Of a stretch of DNA of 64,000 nt, positions 49,778 through 58,093 are shown in pieces. The stretch lies in NCBI GenBank assembly GCA_012862575.1, contig BLSF01000001.1, positions 1,054,001 through 1,118,000 on the forward strand, read 5' to 3'. Numbering within the stretch: position 1 is the stretch's first letter; each line of letters opens with the position of its first letter. The stretch is from Parietichytrium sp. I65-24A (taxonomy: Eukaryota > Sar > Bigyra > Thraustochytrida > Thraustochytriidae). The translations under genes were made by a program, and so were the position numbers. The notes below the pieces were generated by a model, which did not search any database, had not been told where the DNA came from, and saw only the letters and a program-made list of their open reading frames with translations.

Positions 49778-51895
49778 ATGGACATGATCGCAGAAGTGGA
49801 GTACGTCGGCGGGAGCAAGGTTAAGAGGCGCAAAGCGGAATGGAGGAGCAGCCACGCACCGACGCGAAGCGCTGGGAGCGAGAGACGCAAGAGCAAGCTG
49901 GAACTGGAGCTGGAGAGGGCCATGGAAGCGGATGATCCGATTTCAGTGAGGGCCATCTTGCTTCGCTCTGATCCCAGAAGCCTCGCCAACGTTGTGTTCA
50001 GGTGGGCGTGCAAGCAGGGCCATCATGTGTTAGTGGAGAACTTGCTTCGTCATGAGCGAGTGAACCCGAAGATTCCCAGAAACGAAGCGATACGGAATGC
50101 CGTCCGGTTTGGGCACACGAAAGTGGTGGAGATCCTGCTGAGTGATCGACGCGTGGACCCTGAAGCCTGTCAGAACTCGCCAATACAGTTGGCAGCTGAA
50201 TGTGGTTGGCTTGAGATTCTGTCTCTTTTACTCAAGCAGAAAAAGGTTGACCCGTCCGCAAAAGCGAATCGTGCTTTAAATTTGGCTTGCAAAGGCGGCC
50301 ATCTTCAAATTGTGAAAGAACTGCTGCGTGATAGCCGAGTGTCTGTGGAGCTTGAGAGCCTGAACTATGCGGCAACTGCTGGGCACACAGAAATTGTAGA
50401 TATGCTGCTTGAGAATCTTCGCTTAGGAATAGCGGAATGCCAGAGTAGCTCTGCGCTTGTATTGGCGGCCCGAAGTGGCCATGCTCGCATCGCGTCGCTG
50501 CTTCTTGGCGACGGGCGGTTCGCTTCTTCCCAAAGACTCCACGAAAGTATTGTAGCAGCAGCATCGCAAGGTCATTCAGCAGTTCTGCAAGAGTTGCTTG
50601 CCTCTGACTTGCTCTGCACTTCATCTTCAGACGTTTTGTCAGCGCTCGAGTCGTCTGCCGCGAGCGGGCATTTAATATCACTAAATATGCTTTTATGCAA
50701 GTCGCAGAGCGTGGATGAGACCACAATGGCTAGACTTATTCAAGTTGCGTCCGAGAAGGACCAAATAGGTATTTTGAGAGAGCTTGTTCAGAAGGGCGAT
50801 GCCGATGCGAGTGTTTTTGACAACATCGCGTTGCGTGCTGCATCACGAACAGGTGCCATAGATCTCGTTCAAACACTACTTGCAGATCCGCGAACGGACC
50901 CAGCCGCAAACTCGAACGAAAGTTTTGAGCAAGCTTGCGGTGGTGGGTATTTAGAGATTGCTAGACTACTATGGTCGTATCATCAGGTGAGGTCAATAGG
51001 CGTCACCTCGACGTCCTTTCTTTCAGCATGTGCAAACGGTCATCTCGAAGTTGTCGAGTTCCTCATCAAAGTTTGCGGCGCAGATCCTGGAGCCGATGAG
51101 AGCGAATCGCTCTCCAAGGCTTGTCAAAACGGCCATCAAGATATTGCGAAAGTTTTACTGCAGGATCCCCGCGTAGATCCAGCTGCAAGCTTTGGTCGGG
51201 CGCTGCGCAAAGCTTGCAAGCATGGTTATGCAGACATTGTCAGGTTACTACTCTCCGATTCTAGAGTGGATCCTGGCGCTCTAAATTACTCGGCATTGAT
51301 GAGCGCCACCAAATTTGGATACTCCGCCATCGTGGACGCCATTTTGGTCGATGACCGGACCCTACCTGAGGCAGCACTTCCCCAGGCACTCATACAAGCG
51401 AGCTTATATGGCAAGCAAGACATCGTTAAAAGAATCCTGAGTGACAGCCGCTTTCGTGGGAGAGACGTCTTGGCAGTCGGGTTTCGCGTGTCTTGCGAGA
51501 ATGATCATGTCAAAGTCGCGCAAGAAGTCCTCAATGATCATCGATTCAACGATTTCTCACTTCTGAAAGACGAGCTTTCTCGCGCACAGAGGCACTGCAG
51601 ATTAGAACTCGTGGCAATGATCCTCCAGCATCGACGAACTCTGGACCATGTCAAGCCCTCCTTCTCCACCATCAAATTTTTGATCAACAACGGCATGCTG
51701 GAAATCGTTCACCTTTTGAACGTACGAATGTCAAAGACTGCAAAACCTCTTTTACAAGTCAGTCGACACGAGCAAATTTACAACGGCTGGTTGAATGTTC
51801 TGGGTGAACTCTGCGGGGTCTTATCAATCACATTGCCACAAGACGTTGTCTGGACGATAATGTCTTTCATCACCAGTGGAGCTTACCCAAGCTAG
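49778..51895 (+). CDS. Long ankyrin-repeat protein
   Basis: The product is 705 residues and nearly all of it is ankyrin-type repeats of about 33 residues from residue 60 to 660. The repeats are the degenerate type rich in 'CQ/CKxGH..IVxxLLxDxRVDP' (for example LNLACKGGHLQIVKELLRDS, KACQNGHQDIAKVLLQDPRV and LRKACKHGYADIVRLLLSDS). This type is common in large protist, amoebal and giant-virus-like ankyrin families. The N-terminus is basic (GGSKVKRRKAEWRSSHAPTR). The end, LCGVLSITLPQDVVWTIMSF, may be a short helical cap or a diverged F-box-like piece. The function is probably protein binding. The first ATG (49778) is used because the frame upstream lacks one. Confidence 0.85.
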   Translation: MDMIAEVEYVGGSKVKRRKAEWRSSHAPTRSAGSERRKSKLELELERAMEADDPISVRAILLRSDPRSLANVVFRWACKQGHHVLVENLLRHERVNPKIPRNEAIRNAVRFGHTKVVEILLSDRRVDPEACQNSPIQLAAECGWLEILSLLLKQKKVDPSAKANRALNLACKGGHLQIVKELLRDSRVSVELESLNYAATAGHTEIVDMLLENLRLGIAECQSSSALVLAARSGHARIASLLLGDGRFASSQRLHESIVAAASQGHSAVLQELLASDLLCTSSSDVLSALESSAASGHLISLNMLLCKSQSVDETTMARLIQVASEKDQIGILRELVQKGDADASVFDNIALRAASRTGAIDLVQTLLADPRTDPAANSNESFEQACGGGYLEIARLLWSYHQVRSIGVTSTSFLSACANGHLEVVEFLIKVCGADPGADESESLSKACQNGHQDIAKVLLQDPRVDPAASFGRALRKACKHGYADIVRLLLSDSRVDPGALNYSALMSATKFGYSAIVDAILVDDRTLPEAALPQALIQASLYGKQDIVKRILSDSRFRGRDVLAVGFRVSCENDHVKVAQEVLNDHRFNDFSLLKDELSRAQRHCRLELVAMILQHRRTLDHVKPSFSTIKFLINNGMLEIVHLLNVRMSKTAKPLLQVSRHEQIYNGWLNVLGELCGVLSITLPQDVVWTIMSFITSGAYPS

Positions 51896-53735
51896 CCTAT
51901 CTCGGTTGCAAGCATGGAACCCTCGTCAAACGAAGTCTGCGTACCGGTAGTGTAGTACTCGAGTACCTGGTAACTTGTTTGGAAATGCGTGCCACGAAGA
52001 GAAGTGCAACGAAAAGCTAGCAAGCAGTCGGAAAAGTATCCAAACGAGCGCTCGCGGAGGAGACTCATTGCCAGCTCGCCTGTACAACACGAGCGCCTGA
52101 CCAAGGTCGTGTGCGACTTTTGCACGGAAAGCTCTTTCAACCCACGACGAAATCACATTTCTTTCAACTCTCAACGCAGCCAACACGACCTGCCAGTGTG
52201 CTAGTGCATGTGCATGAGCGCAAAAGTACACACCACTGTCCTCCTCCAAAACCACGGTAGCTTTCGCCGGTACTCAGTTCCCAGCACCCGCACAAATGAA
52301 GTCGGCGCAGTGCTATCAAGGCTTGTCCATCGCGCGACCGATCGATGGTCAATGGTCGACGATTGATAAACTTTGATCGATGATGATGCTCTTCATCGCC
52401 AAGTCAAAGAGCCAAATGCAAACGCATTGACTTTTTTTGAGGACGGTTACTTGCTATTACTAATAGCACTGCTACATGGGCCTTAATACCGTTAGGGCAT
52501 TGTCATTCGAAATTAGTACAGTTTGTAAGATAGAATTCCATGTATCAGTGGTAAGTATTATCTGTACCACAGGCAATCCTACTTGTGTATGATGGAGGCT
52601 AGTGAGTACCACACGACGTATTTCCAGAATCATTCGCGGTAGCCTTACATAGCATTTAACGTAACTGCGTTTTGGCAGTGTAAAGACATTACCTTCTCAA
52701 CAAGATACGATGTTTTAGACAAAATCTCTAGTAAGGCCTGAAGGGGATGCGAGGGTGGAGCACACGTGGGCTATAGCAGCGACTACCATTTACGATAGGC
52801 TCAGTTGCGAAAATTCAGAATCAGACTTTGGAGTTCAGGGACCTTGAATAAATTACCATTGAGATGATGAAGGAATGAATTTGACGCGCTTTTACTCGTC
52901 GCCAAAGCAAACAAACATGAAGGCGCATGACTGAGAAACCTCTCTCTCTCAACAGAAAGTATTAAATTATACAGAGCTCTGATTAAGAACCACATTACAC
53001 ACCAACCAGACTAAGTCACACCAGTCAGAAGCATTGCATTCCGAAATCGTTCAATCCCATTTCCCATTTCCCATTTCTCATTCTGCAGATTAACGAATCC
53101 GCTAAACAAAAGCTAGTAAAACTTGTCTCCAAGGAAGATCATTCTCCCCAGCCTCTGTGACATCGACTGCCCACGCACTCTCCTCACTACCCCATCCTTA
53201 CTACCCCTTACCTTCGCTGCTATCCAGTACTTCTACTCCAACGACTGACACCTAGTACCAGTACCTCTCACAGACCCCGCTACCGAGGCGAGTAGGCCTG
53301 CCCTCGAAAGCCTCGGTAGCTGACATTTACGCCGCGCTAGTCCCGGGGTTTTATACGTGGCTATCCGAAACGAGTAGGAGAGCCTGGAATGTGTCGAAAG
53401 TATGGGAGCGCCTGAGGAAGGAGTGCAAACCTGGAACGTGAAGGAGAAGCAGAACGCGAAGAACATATAGGTGAGTGGGTCGCGCGAGTGCGGAGGAAGA
53501 CGGGAGGCATGATGCATGATTCATGAGGCATGAATGAGGCAGTGCGGGTGCAAGATGCAGGAGGTGGCTTGATGATGCTGGTTTCATATTGGTGTTGGTG
53601 AAAGTGGTTGAATGAAAGTGGCTGAATGAAAGTGGCTGACGTAGATGGATATGGTGTCTGTGATGGAATGGATGAATGAATGAATGTATTGTAGATCGGA
53701 TTGTAGTTGAGGTTCACAAACAGAACAAAGGAAAT
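51896..53735. other. Gene-poor spacer
   Basis: 1.8 kb with no convincing gene. It has GTAC-rich palindromes at 51941-51970 and 53252-53268, TTTCCCA repeats at about 53055-53078, and GAAAGTGG(T/C)TGAATGAAAGTGG repeats near 53598-53640. The last 60 bp before the acyl-CoA-binding gene stay open in its frame. Confidence 0.4.
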
Positions 53736-54017
53736 ATGGCCGCTATCACTGATGAGCTCCAGAAGGAGTTTGAAGCTGCAGCAGAGAAGGTGAAGACTGG
53801 CACTCGCAAGAGCGCAGCCCCTGCAACTAACGAGGAGAAGCTCGCACTCTATGGACTCTACAAGCAGGCGACCGCTGGAGATGTGACCGGAGGCCAGCCA
53901 TGGGCTGTCCAGGTTGAGGCCCGCGCTAAATGGGATGCGTGGAACTCTCGCAAGGGCATGAGCAAGGCTGATGCAATGAAGGCGTACATCGAGGAGGTGA
54001 ACAAACAGGTTGAATAA
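53736..54017 (+). CDS. Acyl-CoA-binding protein
   Basis: The product is 93 residues, the normal size for a stand-alone ACBP. It binds and buffers long-chain acyl-CoA esters in the cytosol for lipid synthesis. Family motifs are NEEKLALYGLYKQATAGDVT (the YxxYKQAT-GD block), AKWDAWNSRKGMSKADAMKA and YIEEVNK. Asn/Asp-Trp-Asn spacing is intact. The frame is open upstream to another ATG at 53676, but the extension is not ACBP-like, and the ATG at 53736 (AAATATGGCC) starts the family domain. The spacer upstream may hold a 5' UTR intron. Confidence 0.93.
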   Translation: MAAITDELQKEFEAAAEKVKTGTRKSAAPATNEEKLALYGLYKQATAGDVTGGQPWAVQVEARAKWDAWNSRKGMSKADAMKAYIEEVNKQVE

Positions 54018-54215
54018 ATGGTGTCATTATTTCTTTATTCTGCTTTTCTTTACTCTTTTTTCTTTTCTTTTTCTTATTACGCAGAGCTCTAAAATTAAGA
54101 AAATGCAATGAGATAACTATGCGCAAAGGGCTGTGTTTGCTTTCTTCCTTGAATTCTTGCCGTTCACCAACAATCTTGATATAAAATGGGGACTGGGAAG
54201 ATTTTCAGAATCAGC

Positions 54216-56660
54216 CTACTTGCTGAGGCCTTGAATGGATTGCAAAAACGCAGGCTTGGGCCGAGAGTCAATCGAGGCTAGAAACGCTGGCTTGGGGCGT
54301 TCTACGAAATGTGTGCTGCTTGGAGCGTGGGCTTCTTGGAAGTTGTCGCCGTCATCCTCTTCGTCGTCATCGTCATCAACAAACTCTGGTTTCGCGCTCA
54401 GAACCTTGAGTTGAGACTCCGAAATCGAGTCCGGACGCATTTTCCCCATGAGGTAGGCATACCTCTCCGGGGTATCTTCGGTCCAGGGCTCGGCAGTCGC
54501 CCACTGCAAAAGCTCCTTTTCGCTCAGCTTGAGCAAATTGGCGTCCCCGAGCTTCTTCTTCCACCATGGTTGTGTCAAGCGCGAGCTTGGAATCGTGAAG
54601 GTTCTGAGGATTTTTTCAACACCATCGATGAATTGCCTCACATGAGCTGGATCCGAAGCATACCTTCTCACGAGTGGCGCGAATGAGCTGTTCTCATCCA
54701 GGAGAACCGAACTAATGTCACTCGCATCGAACAACGATTTGAATTGCTTTGCAAGGTCCTTAGTAGATGCTTCCTCTTCGATGTAGCCGTCTTTCTGGAG
54801 CGCGATGAGCTTTGTCTCGAGCGGAGATAGCTGTTTGTGGATTCCAGCCCCACCCGAGCTTTGCCATTGACCTTGTTGCATGTCCGACAGTGCACGACGA
54901 GCTTGAGAAAGCTCGGAGCGTAATTTTCGAATCTCAGCCTCCCAATTTGCGCGCTCTTCTGCGTGCGCCGCTTCGAGCTTCTTGATCTGCGAGTCTTGAG
55001 AAACGCTCTCATCTGTGTCCATAGTCTGAACTTGAAGCGAAATTTCCTCTTCCTTGGCCTCCGAAACTTCGCTCGCAATTCTTTTGGCTTCGAGCAGTGC
55101 CTTTGGCGGCGTAGGTGGCCTTGGCGGGGTTGGGGTTCCGTGGGTTTGAACCGAGCGCGCCTTTGCTACCGAGCTCGAAGGACCAGAGACGTTGGTGTCA
55201 CTGTGCCAAATGTACAGCTTTGAATCATCTTCGACAAACTTGTCAATGGAGTAGAACTCCTCCTGCTTTCTGCTGAGCTTGGTGTAATCGTGTTCCATTG
55301 CTCTGCTCAGCAGGGATGCATCCTCGGCACTTGGCCTCTTTGCTTTGGGACCTGACCGCATAGTTTTTGGCACCTTTAGTAGAAAGACGAAATCGAGAGG
55401 GATGTCCTCTGCGTCCAAGGTCTGATGCATTCTACTTCTTATGGAGACGAGACTGTCGTACTGATTCACCGGCACGAGCCCAATTGAGCGAGCCTGGGAG
55501 CCTTGCAAAGTGTGCGACGTGGAGATGATTTCGAGGTGCTTGTCGCTTGCCGACGCTCCAAATGAACCTGCGAATGCGTCATTTGAAAACAACATCTCCT
55601 TCATGCTGATGGCTTCCCTGAGGGCAGCCATCCACTGAGTCATTGAAGTCACATCATGCGCGCACAGGACAAGGTCGATGTTTTGCTCCTTGCTTGTCAA
55701 GAAAAAACAGGCCTGTGTCTCGAAACCCTCGATCAGGCTTGGGAGCGAACCTGATTGACTTGGCAGTCCTTGATGTACTTCAAAAGAACCGTCAAGGATG
55801 ATATCCCGCTTCTTACGTTGCTCAGAGCCACTTTCAGAGTAGCTCAGCAACTTTCGGTACAGCTCAAAGCGACGAACCTTCCAGTTACGCCTACTCTTCA
55901 TCGCGAGTTTAGCCAGATCCCCGCTCATTGACTCCAAGTTGGAATTGACGACATCGGAGGCCCTGGAAGACAGAGCTTCGGCGCCAAAAGACTTGAAGCT
56001 TTCTTCAGTAAAGGTGTCAAGTTTGCCGTGTCGGAAGCTCATCTGAGATGCTCGAGCGAACTCGGCAGCACTCTGGCCACTCTTCGCGCCATGTACGGCG
56101 CGAGCAATCCCGCACACCCATAGTTCCTTTTCGGCGGCACTGGAGCATGAAATGCAAAGCGTTCCATTGCGTGTCACGACGTCAAAACAGTTTTTCTTAC
56201 CTGCAAACGAGGAGTCTCTAACATGAGTTGTCGGCGTGAGAACCATTTGCCCTTTTGGCTTGGAGTCTGTTTCTTTTGCAAAGTATGACACTCCGTTGTT
56301 TTCGAGGCGGAAGAAGCGAGTCTTCCATCTCGCCATAGACCTTCCCGGGGTGCCAAATGGCAGCTTCGCAAGTGGTCCGCTTAGACCTACTTGACGTACA
56401 GCGGCGCCTTTCTGGTGCGACCAAGCCGCAGCCAACAGCCCGATGATGTCAAACAGGTCTTCCGCACGATAGCTGTCCTTGGCGGAGGTCTTTTCAATGA
56501 CATTATTCACCAGTGCGTCAGCACCGCGAATCGCCTTGGAAGGGTTGGTCACAGCATTCAGAAGCAGCTCGTACTCCTCTTCAAAGATCAGCTTGGACTC
56601 CAAAAGGTTCACCAACAGCCCAAACACGCCATTCTCCAAGCACTCCCCTTTGTCCCCCAT
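54216..56660 (-). CDS. Double PH-domain protein with coiled coil
   Basis: The product is 814 residues. A helical N-terminus (residues 1-90) is unrecognised. A first pleckstrin-homology domain lies at about 95-195 (ARWKTRFFRLENNGVSYFAK ... ELWVCGIARAVHG). A second lies at about 255-355 (NWKVRRFELYRKLLSYSESG ... MTQWMAALREAI). A Pro-rich linker carries THGTPTPPRPPTPPKALLEA. A coiled coil lies at about 565-610 (IKKLEAAHAEERANWEAEIR), and then a helical part. The very end has a duplicated RPKPAFL-x-SI motif (RPKPAFLASIDSRPKPAFLQ) after an acidic stretch. The PH domains suggest recruitment to phosphoinositide membranes, and the repeated tail motif looks like a docking site. It is intronless. Confidence 0.82.
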   Translation of the reverse strand: MGDKGECLENGVFGLLVNLLESKLIFEEEYELLLNAVTNPSKAIRGADALVNNVIEKTSAKDSYRAEDLFDIIGLLAAAWSHQKGAAVRQVGLSGPLAKLPFGTPGRSMARWKTRFFRLENNGVSYFAKETDSKPKGQMVLTPTTHVRDSSFAGKKNCFDVVTRNGTLCISCSSAAEKELWVCGIARAVHGAKSGQSAAEFARASQMSFRHGKLDTFTEESFKSFGAEALSSRASDVVNSNLESMSGDLAKLAMKSRRNWKVRRFELYRKLLSYSESGSEQRKKRDIILDGSFEVHQGLPSQSGSLPSLIEGFETQACFFLTSKEQNIDLVLCAHDVTSMTQWMAALREAISMKEMLFSNDAFAGSFGASASDKHLEIISTSHTLQGSQARSIGLVPVNQYDSLVSIRSRMHQTLDAEDIPLDFVFLLKVPKTMRSGPKAKRPSAEDASLLSRAMEHDYTKLSRKQEEFYSIDKFVEDDSKLYIWHSDTNVSGPSSSVAKARSVQTHGTPTPPRPPTPPKALLEAKRIASEVSEAKEEEISLQVQTMDTDESVSQDSQIKKLEAAHAEERANWEAEIRKLRSELSQARRALSDMQQGQWQSSGGAGIHKQLSPLETKLIALQKDGYIEEEASTKDLAKQFKSLFDASDISSVLLDENSSFAPLVRRYASDPAHVRQFIDGVEKILRTFTIPSSRLTQPWWKKKLGDANLLKLSEKELLQWATAEPWTEDTPERYAYLMGKMRPDSISESQLKVLSAKPEFVDDDDDEEDDGDNFQEAHAPSSTHFVERPKPAFLASIDSRPKPAFLQSIQGLSK

Positions 56661-57608
56661 TTCCACTTCGCGCTACCTTGCCTCGGAGGCCCCCAACGAT
56701 CCCGCTTCTCAGCACCCGCAGTCCACCTCCTCGCTCGTCCTTGCCTGTCTCCTACACACTACACAGACACGCTGCCCAGTTGCACTGTAGCACAGTCGCA
56801 CAGACAGTCTCTGCGTTTCAACAGCACTCCAATTGGGGTGTGCACGTGTGTTCGAAATACTATAGACAGATAGATGGAGAGAGAGAGAGAGAGAAGAGGG
56901 TTCACTTTTGGATGTATAGTTTTCGTAAGATTTCAATGTGAATGAACACAAGTTGAACAGACGCCGCGCGGAGAGAGGCGCCAGTGCTGTGCGGTACCGG
57001 TACCAGGACCAGTATGGAGCGTGGAATGGTGAATAGAAGAGATGCAGAGGAGATTGAAGATGGTCAAAGACTCGATAACCCAAAAAGGTGCCAGATAGAC
57101 CTCCGTTGCGTTTGCTGAGCTTCTTTTGAGCTCACTCAAAGTCGGACCTTCATCCGAGCTGTTTGTGAATTGTTGATAGTCAATAAACTTGACAGTGAAA
57201 CAACGCGAGCATGAAAAAAGCAAACAAGTTTTCCAAAGTTAATGATTCAAAGTGGAAAATTGAAGAAGCAAAGTAGTCAAGTTCCACTCCCAATGAACGG
57301 ATCCGCGCTATCGTTCTCTTGCTACCAGACAACTTCTAATCGTCTCTCCAACGACTAACTCATGCGATGATTCCGTTAACATAAATGTTAGTAGTAATTA
57401 TTCAACAGCCGCCATAACGAACAAAGAGAACAGAGGAGAACGCGAAGCTAGACGTTACCGGTCTTAGTCAAGAGCGTAGAAGAGAGTTAGCAAGAGTGAT
57501 GCAACTTGCGAGGACATGGAAAATAGTGTCCGCTGAGTGGGAATTTGCCAAAGTGTCCTCGCTGTGAGAGGTAGTTTGATTTGTAAAAGCGCGCGCAAGA
57601 AGATCAGG
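56661..57608. other. Divergent promoter spacer
   Basis: Between the PH gene and BRK1. It holds an (AG)n tract at about 56876-56895, a GGTACCGGTACC palindrome at 56993-57004 and TTGACAGTGAA at 57189-57199. No gene is seen. Confidence 0.5.
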
Positions 57609-57901
57609 ATGTCGAAAGGGGAGAATTGGGAGCAGCGCGAAGCAGCTGAAGCCGTACAACTTTGCATTGTGCAGATTGCTGGGTTTTTGAACAAGTTTGG
57701 TGAGTGTTTGTGAGGGAGATGGGTTTAGGGGATGGAACGGAGTGCATGCTGATTGAGAAGCTTATTCTTGGCGCGATCACAGATGGGGAGGCAAGGTTTC
57801 AACTGGCTTCGATGAATCAAAGAATCAACAACCTCTCCCGCAGTCTGGAGAAGGTGGAGCAGGCGATTCGTACAAAGTCGCAGACGCAGGAAAGTGCGTG
57901 A
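57609..57901 (+). CDS. BRK1: BRK1/HSPC300, smallest subunit of the WAVE/SCAR complex (two exons)
   Basis: Exon 57609-57699 and exon 57783-57901 join over an 83-bp GT-AG intron (GTGAGT...GATCACAG) that splits an Asp codon, giving 69 residues (human BRK1 has 75). The spliced protein aligns without gaps through the core. Here it reads NWEQREAAEAVQLCIVQIAG then FLNKFDGEARFQLASMNQRI; BRK1 has [20 protein letters not shown] then [20 protein letters not shown]. It continues as a heptad helix (NNLSRSLEKVEQAIRTK). BRK1 is a coiled-coil core of the WAVE complex that turns on Arp2/3 actin nucleation below Rac. The comparison sequence is from memory. Read-through of the intron would still give an open frame near the end, which hides the real splice. 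Confidence 0.82.
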
Positions 57902-58093
57902 GTGCCACGACGCATCTGTGCCTTATGATGTGTAATGAAGCTGTAAAGGATCCTGCGTTCTTCTTTGCGGACGAAACAGTATATTCGAAAGCCAAATCTC
58001 CGCATGTAATATTATATTGATTGAAATTAGGTAACTCGAAAGAACGAAACGAGAACTCATGAATCTTGACCTCAGAGAGCTTCAAAGCTATGG

